64,000 nt of DNA from the NCBI GenBank assembly GCA_016213205.1, contig JACRAZ010000071.1:32084-96083 (forward strand), in the 5' to 3' direction. Below the pieces are notes generated by a model. That model saw only the letters and a program-made list of their open reading frames with translations, was not told the origin of the DNA and did no database searches. A program made the position numbers and the translations under genes. Source of the stretch: Burkholderiales bacterium (GTDB lineage: Bacteria; Pseudomonadota; Gammaproteobacteria; Burkholderiales; Burkholderiaceae_C). This document shows, in pieces, positions 1 to 9,515 of the stretch (positions within the stretch are counted from its first letter, which is position 1; every line of letters begins with the position of its first letter).

Positions 1-30
1 AACCCGACCGGGGGACCCGGATCGGGTTTG
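1..30 (-). terminator. Possible terminator hairpin of the paa operon
   Basis: Read on the minus strand, AACCCGATCCGGG and CCCGGTCGGGTT pair with one bulge around a short loop. The hairpin lies about 80 bases beyond the stop of the last gene of the minus-strand paa operon. The window ends here, so a following T-run cannot be seen. It could also be a simple GC-rich inverted repeat. Confidence 0.3.
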
Positions 31-107
31 ACGCTTCGACTGGCTGCCCGCGCCCCTGGTCGCAGCGCGACCTGTCCCCTGCCGGGGACCGGTGACCGCG
101 CCTTGGG

Positions 108-1253
108 CTACTTCTGGTATGTCCAGGCGCCCTTCTCGATCTTGACCATCACCCGGGCGCGCTGGTCCAGGCCGTTGTGGTCCTTGTCGGACATGTTGAA
201 GATGCCGTGAGCGCCCGGCAGTTCCCGGGTGGCTTCGAGCGCATCCCGCAGCGCGGCGCGGAAGGCCGGCGTGCCGGGCTGGGCCTTCTTCAGCGCGGCG
301 GTGGCGGCCGCCTGCATCAGCAGGCCGGCATCCCAGGCATGGGCACCGAAGGTGGAGACGCTGCCCTTGCCGTACTTGGCCTCGTAGGCGCTCACGTAGT
401 CGAGCGCCGACTTGCGTGCCGGGTGCGTGGCCGGCAGCTGTGCCGCCACCAGCACCGGCCCCGAGGGCAGGAAGGTGCCCTCCCCATCGGCCCCCACCAC
501 GCGCAGGAAGTCGTTGTTCGCCACGCCGTGGGTCTGGTAGATGCGGCCGGCGTAACCACGTTCCTTCAGCGTCTTCTGCGGCAGCGCGGCCGGGGTGCCG
601 GAGCCGGCGACCAGCACCGCCTGCGGGTTGGCCGCCAACAGCTTGAGCACCTGGCCGGTGACCGAGGCGTCGCTGCGGTTGTAGCGCTCGGTGGCGACGA
701 CGCTGATGCCCTTGATGCCCGCGGCCTTGCCGAACTCCTGCAGCCAGCCTTCGCCATAGGCATCGGCGAAGCCGATGAAGGCCACCGACTTGATGCCGTT
801 GTCGGCCATGTGCTGGGCGATGGCCAGCGCCATCATGATGTCGTTCTGGGGCGTCTTGAAGATCCAGCGCTTCTTGCCCTCCACCGGCTCCACGATGCGG
901 GCCGAGGCCGCCATCGAGATCATCGGCGTCTGGCTCTCGGCCACCACGTCGATCATGGCCAGCGAGTTGGGGGTGGTGGTCGAGCCCATCACCACGTCCA
1001 CCTTGCTCTCGGTGATGAAGCGACGCGCGTTGGCCACCGCGGCGGTGGTGTCGGAGGCGTCGTCGAGCACGTGGTAGATGACCTTGTGCCCGCCGATGGT
1101 CTTGGGCATCAGCTCGATCGTGTTCTTCTCTGGAATGCCCAGCGAGGCCGCGGGCCCGGTGGCCGAGACGGTGACGCCGACGTTGATGTCGGCCTGTGCG
1201 GCCAGCGCAGCAGTGGCCAGCACGGCGGCCAGCAGGGTTCGGACGAGGGTCAT
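108..1253 (-). CDS. Periplasmic binding protein, branched-chain amino acid/aromatic acid ABC type
   Basis: A 381-residue Leu/Ile/Val-type (type I periplasmic binding fold) substrate-binding protein. The N-terminus is a signal peptide of about 21 residues ending ALAAQA before DINVG, so the product should be exported to the periplasm. It is clearly paralogous to the binding protein at 13543-14679: both share the ADIN(V/I)GV start, the GIP motif, LDDASD, NARRF(I/V)TE and DAYGE. It is the last gene of the paa operon and overlaps the TetR gene by four bases (ATGA). No permease or ATPase accompanies it here, so it may serve an importer encoded elsewhere, perhaps the LivHMGF system at 9994-13530. 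The operon position suggests phenylacetate or a related aromatic acid as ligand; that is inference. Confidence 0.9.
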   Translation of the reverse strand: MTLVRTLLAAVLATAALAAQADINVGVTVSATGPAASLGIPEKNTIELMPKTIGGHKVIYHVLDDASDTTAAVANARRFITESKVDVVMGSTTTPNSLAMIDVVAESQTPMISMAASARIVEPVEGKKRWIFKTPQNDIMMALAIAQHMADNGIKSVAFIGFADAYGEGWLQEFGKAAGIKGISVVATERYNRSDASVTGQVLKLLAANPQAVLVAGSGTPAALPQKTLKERGYAGRIYQTHGVANNDFLRVVGADGEGTFLPSGPVLVAAQLPATHPARKSALDYVSAYEAKYGKGSVSTFGAHAWDAGLLMQAAATAALKKAQPGTPAFRAALRDALEATRELPGAHGIFNMSDKDHNGLDQRARVMVKIEKGAWTYQK

Positions 1254-1903
1254 GCGCAGGTCTCCTTCTTTCGGGTCTTGGGGCGAGCGGGGGAAGTGGC
1301 AGGCTCCGGGGCACGCACGGCCCCGAGCCCGCCCAGGAACAGGTCCACCACCACCGGCGCCATGGCCGCGTGGCTGATGGCGCCATCCGGCCGGAGCCAG
1401 GTGAACATCCAGTTGATCATGCCGAACAGCAGCATCGTCAGCGGCGTGGCCAGCGAGGCCTGGGCGAGATCGGGCCGCAGCGCGATCACCGCGTCGGCAA
1501 AGGCCGCCACCACGCGGCGCTCGCCGCCGAGCACGCGCTCGCGCCCGTCCGCATCAAGGAACTTCACGTCCTCGGTGAGCACGCGGTGCTCGTTCTGGGC
1601 ATCGGCATAGGCCTGCACGAAGCGGCTGATCAGCGTGGCCAGGCATTCGCGCGGCGGCAGGCCCTGGGCCTGCACCTCGGCCACCAGGGATTGCAGGCGG
1701 TCGATGTGGGCCGAGGCCACGCACAGCAGCAGCTCGTGCTTGTCGCGCACGTAGTGGTAGAGCGTGGGCTTGGAGATGCCGCACGCGGCGGCCACCTGGT
1801 TCATCGAGGTGGCGGTGTAGCCCTGGCGCGCGAACAACGCCGCCGCCTCGCGCAGGATGAGCTCGCGCTGGTCGTCGAACGCGGCGGTGCGGATGCGGGC
1901 CAT
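1250..1903 (-). CDS. TetR-family transcriptional regulator of the paa operon
   Basis: A 217-residue TetR/AcrR-type repressor. Residues 31-51 form the helix-turn-helix, with NQVAAACGISKPTLYHYV as the recognition segment. The rest is an all-helical ligand-binding domain. It sits inside the phenylacetate operon, 10 bases after paaE and overlapping the following binding-protein gene by ATGA, so it is co-transcribed and probably autoregulated. In Burkholderiales the phenylacetate genes are commonly controlled by a TetR protein called PaaR that responds to phenylacetyl-CoA; position and family fit that role. Its likely target is the palindrome at 7412-7425. The ligand is inferred, not visible in the sequence. 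Confidence 0.9.
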   Translation of the reverse strand: MARIRTAAFDDQRELILREAAALFARQGYTATSMNQVAAACGISKPTLYHYVRDKHELLLCVASAHIDRLQSLVAEVQAQGLPPRECLATLISRFVQAYADAQNEHRVLTEDVKFLDADGRERVLGGERRVVAAFADAVIALRPDLAQASLATPLTMLLFGMINWMFTWLRPDGAISHAAMAPVVVDLFLGGLGAVRAPEPATSPARPKTRKKETCA

Positions 1904-1913
1904 GGCTGCGGGT

Positions 1914-2996
1914 TCAGCGGTCGTCGAAGGACACGCTCACTTCAGGCGTCAGCGGATGGGCCTGGCAGGTGAGCACGAAGCCCGCGGCCAGGTCCGCCGG
2001 CTCGAGCGCGAAGTTGCGCGCCATGCGCACCTGGCCCGACTGCAGCCGCGCGCGGCAGGTGCCGCAGACGCCGGACTTGCACGAGTACGGCACATCCATG
2101 CCCGCCCGCGCGGCGGCCTGCAGGATGCTGGTGTCGGCCGCCTCGAAGGGCACGACCCGGGTGAGGCCGTCGCGCACCACCGTGATGCGCGCCTGCGGCG
2201 CATCACCCGGCTGCACGGCCTCGGCGGCCGGGCTGGCCGCATCGCCGGGCACGCCGAAGCGCTCGATGTGGATGCGCTCGGGCGCCAGGCCCGCCTCGCG
2301 CAGCGCGGCCTCGGCCTCGTCGTTCAGGCCGAAGGGGCCGCAGACGTAGGCCGCATCGATGTCGTGCACGTCGATCAGCGTGTGCAGGAAATCGGCCAGC
2401 TTGGCGCGGTCGACCCGGCCCGAGTTCAGCGGCGCATCCACCGGCTCGCGTGAGAACACCGGGTGGATCGCCAGCCGCGTGAGGTGGCGGTTCTTCAGGT
2501 CTTCCAGCTCTTCCTTGAACATCGTGCTGCCGCCGCTGCGGTTGCCGTAGATCAGCGTGCAGCGGCTGCCCGGCTCCTGCGCCAGCAGGCTGCGCACGAT
2601 GGCCAGGATCGGCGTGATGCCGCTGCCGCCGGCCACGGCCAGCACGTGGCGCCGGGCGCCGGGCTCGGGCCGGAAGGTGAAGCGGCCCTGCGGCGGCATC
2701 ACCTCGATCGAATCACCCGCCTGCACATGGCGGTGCAGCCAGCCGGAGAACACGCCGCCGGCCACCTGGCGGATGCCCACGCGCAGCTGCGGCTCGCCGG
2801 GCCCGGAGCAGATGGAGTAAGAGCGCCGCTGTTCCTCGCCGTTGATCACGGCACGCAGCGTCAGGTGCTGCCCAGGCTCGAAGGCGAAGGCCTCGCGCAG
2901 CGCGGCCGGCACCTCGAGGCCCAGCACCAGGGCATCGTCGACCTCGGGCCGGCATTCGGCCACGCGCAGGGCGTGGAAGTGGGTGTCGGTGCTCAT
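1914..2996 (-). CDS. paaE: Phenylacetyl-CoA epoxidase reductase subunit PaaE
   Basis: A 360-residue flavin/iron-sulfur reductase that passes electrons from NADPH to the PaaABC di-iron oxygenase. The N-terminal ferredoxin-NADP reductase module has the flavin motif RRSYS at 57-61 and the nucleotide motif GGSGITP at 123-129. The C-terminal plant-type [2Fe-2S] domain has cysteines 306, 311 and 314 (CKSGVCGTC) and 344. Length and domain order match E. coli PaaE. Its start codon overlaps the paaD stop by four bases (ATGA), indicating translational coupling. Confidence 0.96.
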   Translation of the reverse strand: MSTDTHFHALRVAECRPEVDDALVLGLEVPAALREAFAFEPGQHLTLRAVINGEEQRRSYSICSGPGEPQLRVGIRQVAGGVFSGWLHRHVQAGDSIEVMPPQGRFTFRPEPGARRHVLAVAGGSGITPILAIVRSLLAQEPGSRCTLIYGNRSGGSTMFKEELEDLKNRHLTRLAIHPVFSREPVDAPLNSGRVDRAKLADFLHTLIDVHDIDAAYVCGPFGLNDEAEAALREAGLAPERIHIERFGVPGDAASPAAEAVQPGDAPQARITVVRDGLTRVVPFEAADTSILQAAARAGMDVPYSCKSGVCGTCRARLQSGQVRMARNFALEPADLAAGFVLTCQAHPLTPEVSVSFDDR

Positions 2997-3490
2997 ATCG
3001 GTTTGAAATGCTCGAAGGGTTCACCGCAGGCCAGGCAGCGGTACAGCGACTTGCAGGCGGTGGCACCGAAGGCCGACAGCCGCTCGGTGCGGCGCGCGCC
3101 GCAGCGCGGGCAATCGACCTGCGGCGCGAAGAAGCGGATGGTCTGTTCGCCGCACTTTCCGGGCGGCGCGATGCCGTAGTCGCGCAGCTTGCGCCGGCCC
3201 TCGTCGCTGATCCAGTCGGTGGTCCAGGCCGGCGCGCGCTGCTGCGTGATGCGCACCGGCCCCAGGCCGGCGGCTTCGAGCGCCTCGCGCACGCTGGCCT
3301 CGATCACCTCGGTGGCCGGGCAGCCCGAGTAGGTGGGCGTGAGCACCACCTCCAGCGCCTGCTCGCCTTCGGACACGCCACGCACGATGCCCAGCTCCAC
3401 CAGCGAGATCGCCGGCACCTCGGGGTCGGGCACGCCGGCCAGCACCTGCCAGGCCGCGTCGGTGCGCGAGCGCAGCGCGGTGTCGCTCAT
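2993..3490 (-). CDS. paaD: Phenylacetyl-CoA epoxidase accessory protein PaaD
   Basis: A 165-residue protein of the DUF59/MIP18 iron-sulfur-assembly family, thought to be needed for maturation of the phenylacetyl-CoA epoxidase complex. The N-terminal DUF59 part carries the conserved SGCPATEVIE segment with Cys57. The C-terminal part looks like a metal-binding ribbon with CPRC at 127-130 and CLAC at 152-155. The ATG at 3490 overlaps the paaC stop by one base (TGATG), and the stop overlaps the paaE start. The frame stays open further upstream, but that part is only a shadow of paaC, so the MSDTAL start was chosen. Confidence 0.95.
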   Translation of the reverse strand: MSDTALRSRTDAAWQVLAGVPDPEVPAISLVELGIVRGVSEGEQALEVVLTPTYSGCPATEVIEASVREALEAAGLGPVRITQQRAPAWTTDWISDEGRRKLRDYGIAPPGKCGEQTIRFFAPQVDCPRCGARRTERLSAFGATACKSLYRCLACGEPFEHFKPI

Positions 3491-4278
3491 CACCAGGCGC
3501 CCCCGGGGTAGGCGCGCTGCAGGTGCTGCATCTCGGCCAGCAGGTAGCCCAGGTGCTCGCTGTGCACGCCGCGCCGTCCGGTGGAGCGGAACGCACCGGC
3601 GGCCGGCAGCGTGAGCTGTGCTTCGGCGAACACCGGCGCCAGCTCGTCGTGCCACGCAGCCTGCAGCTCGTCGAATGACGGGCCGAGTCCGGCGGCCGTG
3701 GCGGCCGCATCCACCGCATCGGCCTCGAACAGCTCGGCCACGTAGGGCCAGGCGCGCTGCAACGCGGCACGCATGCGCGTGGCGGATTCCTCGGTGCCGT
3801 CCCCCAGGCGCACCACCCATTCGGCCGCATGGCCCTGGTGGTAACGCGCCTCCTTGAGGGCCTTGCCGGCGATGGCGGCCACCTCGGCATCGGTGGAGGC
3901 CTGCAGGCGCTGCCACAGCAGCTTGAACCAGGTGGCCAGCAGCAGGTTGCGCAGCACGGTGTCGGCGAAGTCGCCGCCGCCGCGGCGCAGCGGCAGCTCG
4001 GCCAGCGTGAGGTTGCGGTAATCATGCTCCTCGCGCAGGAACGCGAGCTGGTCCTCGTCGAAGCCCTGGCCATCGCGCCGGCCCACGTGCGTGAGCAGCG
4101 CGCGCGCCTGGCCGATGAGGTCGAGCGCGATGTTGGTGAGCGCGATGTCTTCCTCGATGATGGGGCCGTGGCCGCACCATTCGGTGAGGCGCTGCGCATG
4201 GATCAGTGCCGTGTCGGCAATGCGCAGCAGGTACTCGGTGGCCGGCTGCGGGCGCAGCGTGATCGATGCAGTGCTCAT
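3490..4278 (-). CDS. paaC: Phenylacetyl-CoA epoxidase subunit PaaC
   Basis: A 262-residue all-helical ferritin-like subunit. PaaC forms the structural core with the catalytic subunit PaaA in the ring 1,2-epoxidase that acts on phenylacetyl-CoA. It keeps the family fold but is a non-catalytic partner. Length is close to E. coli PaaC (about 248), and the conserved segments EDIALTNIALDLIGQAR and RYHQGHAAEWVVRLGDGT are present. It lies 7 bases after paaB and overlaps paaD by one base. Confidence 0.96.
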   Translation of the reverse strand: MSTASITLRPQPATEYLLRIADTALIHAQRLTEWCGHGPIIEEDIALTNIALDLIGQARALLTHVGRRDGQGFDEDQLAFLREEHDYRNLTLAELPLRRGGGDFADTVLRNLLLATWFKLLWQRLQASTDAEVAAIAGKALKEARYHQGHAAEWVVRLGDGTEESATRMRAALQRAWPYVAELFEADAVDAAATAAGLGPSFDELQAAWHDELAPVFAEAQLTLPAAGAFRSTGRRGVHSEHLGYLLAEMQHLQRAYPGGAW

Positions 4279-4285
4279 GCCGGGC

Positions 4286-4579
4286 TCACATGTGGTTCAC
4301 GGCGTCGGGCAGCTCGTAGAACGTCGGGTGGCGGTACACCTTGTCCTCGGCCGGGTCGAACAGCATGTCCTTGTCGCCGGGGTCGCTGGCCACGATCTGG
4401 TCCGAGCGCACCACCCAGATGCTCACGCCCTCCTGGCGGCGCGTGTACACCTCGCGCGCCAGGCGCACGGCCATCTTCGGATCGGCCGCGTGCAGGCTGC
4501 CGCAGTGCTTGTGGTCCAGGCCGGCCTTGGGGCGCACGAACACTTCCCACAGGGGCCATTCATTGCGTGTGTCGCTCAT
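4286..4579 (-). CDS. paaB: Phenylacetyl-CoA epoxidase subunit PaaB
   Basis: A 97-residue small subunit that bridges PaaAC heterodimers in the epoxidase. Recognised from WPLWEVFVRPKAGLDHKHCG near the start and the conserved HVGSLHA-like and VYTRRQEGVSIWVV segments. The start at 4579 (MSDTRNEW) gives the usual family length of about 95. A start further upstream in the same frame would add a run of residues unlike the family and overlap the end of paaA, so it was rejected. It lies between paaA and paaC in the canonical order. Confidence 0.95.
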   Translation of the reverse strand: MSDTRNEWPLWEVFVRPKAGLDHKHCGSLHAADPKMAVRLAREVYTRRQEGVSIWVVRSDQIVASDPGDKDMLFDPAEDKVYRHPTFYELPDAVNHM

Positions 4580-4595
4580 GTCGATGTGTCCTTCT

Positions 4596-5597
4596 TCAGG
4601 CGGCTTGTGCGCGCGCCGCGCGCTTGCGCTCGTGGGCCAGTGCGGCATCGCGCACCCAGGCACCGTCGTCGCGGGCCTTCACGCGGGCGGCCAGGCGTTC
4701 GCGGTTGCAGGGGCCGTCGCCACCCACCACGCGCCAGAACTCTGCCCAGTCGATCGGGCCGAAGTCGTAATGGCCGCGCTCGGCGTTCCACTTCAGCAGC
4801 GGGTCGGGCATGGTCACGCCCAGCACCTGGGCCTGCTGCACCGTGGCGTCGATGAACTTCTGGCGCAGCTCGTCGTTGCTGATGCGCTTGATGCCCCAGC
4901 GCATCGATTGCGCCGAGTGCGTGCTCTCGCCATCGGGCGGGCCGAACATCATCAGGCTCGGCCACCACCAGCGGTTCACCGCGTCCTGCACCATCGCACG
5001 CTGGGCCGCCGTGCCCTGCGTCATCATCACGTGCAGCGCATCGAAGCCCTGGCGCTGGTGGAAGCTTTCTTCCTTGCAGATGCGGATCATCGCGCGGGCA
5101 TACGGCCCGTAGCTGCAGCGGCACAGCGGGATCTGGTTCATGATGGCCGCGCCATCCACCAGCCAGCCGATCACGCCCACGTCGGCCCAGGTGAGCGTGG
5201 GGTAGTTGAAGATCGAGCTGTACTTGGCGCGGCCGCTGTGCAGCGCATCGATCATCTCATCGCGGCTGGTGCCCAGCGTCTCGGCCGCGGCATAGAGGTA
5301 CAGGCCGTGGCCGCCTTCGTCCTGGATCTTGGCCAGCAGGATGGCCTTGCGCTTGAGCGTGGGCGCGCGGGTGACCCAGTTGCCTTCGGGCAGCATGCCC
5401 ACGATCTCGGAGTGCGCGTGCTGGCTGATCTGCCGCACCAGCGTCTTGCGGTAGTGCGCGGGCATCCAGTCCTTGGCCTCGACGAAGCCGCCTTCGTCGA
5501 TGCGGGCCTCGAAACGCTCTTCGAGCACGGCCTCCTCGGCCGTGCGCACCGCGGGGCGCTGCTCGGGCGGCGCGGTGTCCATCGCCTGGGTGTACAT
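4596..5597 (-). CDS. paaA: Phenylacetyl-CoA epoxidase catalytic subunit PaaA
   Basis: A 333-residue oxygenase subunit holding the di-iron centre that converts phenylacetyl-CoA to the ring 1,2-epoxide. Two ExxH pairs expected of the di-iron site are visible: E94-G-G-H97 and E177-S-F-H180. The protein is about 20 residues longer than E. coli PaaA at the N-terminus. The stop is 16 bases before the paaB start and the gene follows paaK by 9 bases, so the operon is tight. Confidence 0.97.
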   Translation of the reverse strand: MYTQAMDTAPPEQRPAVRTAEEAVLEERFEARIDEGGFVEAKDWMPAHYRKTLVRQISQHAHSEIVGMLPEGNWVTRAPTLKRKAILLAKIQDEGGHGLYLYAAAETLGTSRDEMIDALHSGRAKYSSIFNYPTLTWADVGVIGWLVDGAAIMNQIPLCRCSYGPYARAMIRICKEESFHQRQGFDALHVMMTQGTAAQRAMVQDAVNRWWWPSLMMFGPPDGESTHSAQSMRWGIKRISNDELRQKFIDATVQQAQVLGVTMPDPLLKWNAERGHYDFGPIDWAEFWRVVGGDGPCNRERLAARVKARDDGAWVRDAALAHERKRAARAQAA

Positions 5598-5606
5598 GGG
5601 AGCTCC

Positions 5607-6914
<1,308 letters not shown>

Positions 6915-7385
6915 TCAAGCTCTCCCTTCGGCTTTGAGCACCGGCGCGCCGCCCACCACGGGCCGCCCCTTCATCGTGTACGAACGGCCGCGAAAGGCCG
7001 CGATGCGCTCGCCCCGTTGGTTGCACACCTCGATGTCGTACAGCCCGGTGCGCCCCGACCGGTTGAGCTCACGCGCCACCGCGGTGAGCACGTCGCCTTC
7101 GTGCGCGGGCGCGAGCAGGTCCATCGAGAAGCCCGCCGCCACGGTGAGCTCGTCGTAGGCGTTGCAGGCGTAGGCAAAGGCCGTGTCGGCCAGGGTGCCC
7201 ACCAGCCCACCGTGGCAGATGCCAAAGCCATTGAGCATGTCCGCGCGCACCACCATCGCGGTGGTGGCGGTGCCGGGCCCGATGGCATCCACCGTCATGC
7301 CCAGCAGGCGCAGCACCGCGTCCTGCGGCAGCATGGCCGCGCGCACGGCTTCGGCAGTGTGTTGGGCATTGGGTTTCTGTTGCAT
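6915..7385 (-). CDS. paaI: Hydroxyphenylacetyl-CoA thioesterase PaaI
   Basis: A hotdog-fold thioesterase, 156 residues from the ATG at 7385. The motif GICHGGLVGTLADTAFAYACN carries the HGG segment and the catalytic Asp of the PaaI family. PaaI is regarded as a rescue enzyme that frees CoA from dead-end hydroxyphenylacetyl-CoA. It is the first gene of the paa operon. An alternative ATG at 7409 adds eight residues but sits only two bases from the operator palindrome at 7412-7425, leaving almost no leader, so 7385 is preferred. Neither start has a strong ribosome binding site. Confidence 0.92.
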   Translation of the reverse strand: MQQKPNAQHTAEAVRAAMLPQDAVLRLLGMTVDAIGPGTATTAMVVRADMLNGFGICHGGLVGTLADTAFAYACNAYDELTVAAGFSMDLLAPAHEGDVLTAVARELNRSGRTGLYDIEVCNQRGERIAAFRGRSYTMKGRPVVGGAPVLKAEGRA

Positions 7386-7411
7386 CGAGATGTCGGCGAC
7401 TCGCGGCATTG

Positions 7412-7425
7412 ACCGACCGGTCGGT
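7412..7425. promoter_or_regulatory. Perfect palindrome, likely TetR/PaaR operator
   Basis: ACCGACCGGTCGGT is a perfect 14-bp inverted repeat immediately upstream of paaI, in the only gap before the operon. Position, symmetry and the TetR gene in the same operon make it the likely repressor site. I found no second copy in the window. An AT-rich CATAAAT just upstream on the minus strand could be a -10 element, but I see no good -35 at the right distance. Confidence 0.7.
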
Positions 7426-7528
7426 TGATTTATGTTCAGGCGGGATCCTACGGTGCAGAACGGAAACACCGCAAGCCATGGCGGGCTGGTGCTTTCCCGG
7501 GGCATGCCGCCCGGGCAGCCCGGTCAGG

Positions 7529-8278
7529 TCACTGCACCGCGCCCGCCGCCTGCACCCGCGCCGCCGCCTGCACCAGCAGCTGCACCAGCGCGGCAGGCTC
7601 GGTCACCATCGGGCAGTGGCCGGTGGCCAGTTCGGTCACCTCGAAGCCGGGCAGCTGGCGCACGCGCTGCCGCATCGTGGCGATGGTGGGATAGGCCGGC
7701 TGGTTGCAGTCGATGAAGCTGCGCGGCAGCCGGGCCCAGCGCGCGCCGTCGAAATGCAGCGGGTCGCGGTAGGGGCCGAAGGGATGCGGCACCTGGCGGC
7801 GCAGCAGCCAGTCGCGATCGGCCCCGGTGATGCCGAAGTCGGCCGGGTCCGGCGGCGGCAGGGCGTGGTCGTTCGCCAGCGCCGCGGCGGTGCGCGCGGC
7901 CACCACCTCGGCGCTGTGCTGCTCGCCCCAGCCTTCGCCAGGCAGCGGCACCATCGCGTCGACGTAGACCAGGCCGGCCACCGCCTGTGCATCGTGCTGC
8001 AGCAGCCGATCGGCGGCGCCGGTGACCACCATGCCGCCGTAGCTGTGGCCCACCAGCAGCACCTGCCGCAGTTCCTCGGCCTGCACCGCGGCCACGACAT
8101 CAGCCACATGGTGCTCGAGCTTGATGCCCGGGTGGCGCAGGTGGGCGCGGTCGCCGTCGCCGGTGAGGGTGAGCGCGTGCACCTCATGGCCGGCGGCCCG
8201 CAACGGCGCCAGCACGCGGCGCCAGATCCATGCGCCACCCCAGGCGCCATGCACCAGCACGATCGGAACGTTTTTCAT
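7529..8278 (-). CDS. Alpha/beta hydrolase (esterase-like)
   Basis: A 249-residue alpha/beta-hydrolase-fold enzyme. The oxyanion-hole motif LVHGAWGGAW is at 8-17, the nucleophile elbow GHSYGG places Ser79, and a C-terminal TGHCPM segment supplies the likely catalytic His. The overall pattern resembles plant-type methyl esterase/salicylate-binding esterases and their bacterial homologues, so an ester or amide substrate is likely, but none can be named. The start at 8278 (MKNVPIVLVHG) puts the first strand at the N-terminus as usual; upstream in-frame codons overlap the decayed gene next door. It converges on nothing and stands alone before the paa operon. Confidence 0.88.
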   Translation of the reverse strand: MKNVPIVLVHGAWGGAWIWRRVLAPLRAAGHEVHALTLTGDGDRAHLRHPGIKLEHHVADVVAAVQAEELRQVLLVGHSYGGMVVTGAADRLLQHDAQAVAGLVYVDAMVPLPGEGWGEQHSAEVVAARTAAALANDHALPPPDPADFGITGADRDWLLRRQVPHPFGPYRDPLHFDGARWARLPRSFIDCNQPAYPTIATMRQRVRQLPGFEVTELATGHCPMVTEPAALVQLLVQAAARVQAAGAVQ

Positions 8279-8320
8279 GCGCAGCTCTCCGGTGGAAGCG
8301 GGCGTACGCCGCACGGCAGG

Positions 8321-8566
8321 CTATTCGGGCTCGATGCCCGCGGCCTTGATCACGCGGCCCCACTTCTGGGTTTCGGCCGCCTGGAACTTTGCCAGTTCCT
8401 CTGGGTTCGTGGTCCAGGGCTCGGCGCCGCCGGTCTCGAAGAAGCTCTTCACCACGGCGCCGTGCACCGCCGCCACCAGCAGCTCGTTCAGCCGCGCCAC
8501 CACCGGCGCGGGAGTGCCGTCGAGCACGAAGCTCATCGCCTGCCGGCGCGGCAGCCACGCCTTCCA
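8321..8566 (-). pseudogene. C-terminal remnant of a Bug/TctC-type substrate-binding protein
   Basis: The last 71 codons (start-like ATG at 8536) match the C-terminus of tripartite tricarboxylate (Bug) binding proteins: GTPAPVVARLNELL, then a GGAEPWTTNPEELAKF segment and the ending KWGRVIKAAGIEPE. A full protein is about 320 residues with a signal peptide. Here an in-frame TGA at 8567-8569 cuts the frame after only about ten more upstream codons, and the upstream DNA belongs to the leader of the divergent acetyltransferase. The rest of the gene is gone. It may once have formed an operon with the adjacent hydrolase. Confidence 0.82.
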
Positions 8567-8633
8567 TCAGGCCGCTGGCGGTGGCGCCAGCCGTGCAGAA
8601 TCGAGCGCAACCCGCCCACCGGGCCGCCCGCAA

Positions 8634-9194
8634 ATGCCTTTGCCCCCGATCGACACGCTGAACGCGGACCGCCTCCATGTGCGGGCCGTGCGCGCGGACG
8701 ACCTGGCCGATCTGATGGCCATCAACGGCGATGCCGAGGTCACCCGATTCCTGCCCTATGCCACCTGGCAATCACCGGCCGATGGCCAGGCCTGGCTGGA
8801 ACGCATGAACACGCTGGTGGCCACCGGCAGCGCGCACCAGCTGGTCATCGTGCGCAATGCCGACCACCGGGTGGTCGGCACCGTGCTGCTCTTCAAGTTC
8901 GACGCAGGCAGCCGCCGGCTCGAGCTGGGCTACGTGATGGGCCGCGCGCACTGGCGCCAGGGCTACACGGCCGAAGCGCTGCGCGCCGTGCTGTCCCACG
9001 CCTTCGGCCCGATGCGCATCCGTCGCATCGAGGCGGAGGTGAACCCGGCCAACGAGGCCTCCAACCGGCTGCTGCGCACGCTGGGGTTCACGCACGAGGG
9101 CTTCCTGCGCGAGCGCTGGGAGGCCAAGGGGGCCTGCTACGGCGTGAATGTCTATGGCCTGCTGGCCACGGAGTGGCCCGCCGCAACGGCCTGA
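8634..9194 (+). CDS. GNAT-family N-acetyltransferase (RimJ/RimL-like)
   Basis: A 186-residue acetyltransferase of the RimJ/RimL/ribosomal-protein-alanine type. Conserved features are the N-terminal L-x-L-R-x-x-x-x-D-D segment, the acetyl-CoA-binding region around GYVMGRAHWRQGYTAEALRAV, and the C-terminal NPANEASNRLLRTLGF motif that ends this family. The ATG at 8634 was chosen because it precedes the first strand directly; the frame is open far upstream over antisense DNA only. Substrate unknown. Confidence 0.9.
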   Translation: MPLPPIDTLNADRLHVRAVRADDLADLMAINGDAEVTRFLPYATWQSPADGQAWLERMNTLVATGSAHQLVIVRNADHRVVGTVLLFKFDAGSRRLELGYVMGRAHWRQGYTAEALRAVLSHAFGPMRIRRIEAEVNPANEASNRLLRTLGFTHEGFLRERWEAKGACYGVNVYGLLATEWPAATA

Positions 9195-9347
9195 TTTGCG
9201 GCGCCGGCTGCCAGGAATGTCACATCCGGTCGCATCGGCTGGCCCGGCTGAAACCAAATCCGCGCGGCGATGGAACCGGACTGAAACCGGCGTTACCCAG
9301 CATGTGTACCCAGCGCCGCATCCGGCGCCCCACTGCCAGGAGCCGAC

Positions 9348-9515
9348 ATGACCCGCAGCCGACTGCTCATCCACCACAGCCGCCAACTGCAGCAACGCCA
9401 GCCGCGCCGCCCGCGCATCGGCCAGGTGCTGGTGCGTGCCGCCTCAGCGGCCGGCCACCTTGCGAAGCAGTTCGAGCAGCATCGCGCGTTCGGCAGCACT
9501 CAGCCGGCCTGCTAG
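9348..9515 (+). CDS. Possible small basic protein (55 aa)
   Basis: An ATG at 9348 with a good Shine-Dalgarno (CCAGGAGCCGAC before ATG) opens a 55-codon frame rich in Arg, Gln and His, ending TAG at 9513-9515. The last 72 bases overlap the 3' end of the MarR gene on the other strand. I recognise no family. It fills the 250-base gap after the acetyltransferase, where I see nothing else. The ribosome binding site is the main support; GC-rich chance frames are common here. Confidence 0.3.
   Translation: MTRSRLLIHHSRQLQQRQPRRPRIGQVLVRAASAAGHLAKQFEQHRAFGSTQPAC

Noticed and set aside
4580..4663. Longer N-terminus for paaB
   Set aside because: It overlaps paaA and adds residues unlike the family; the 97-residue form has the usual length.
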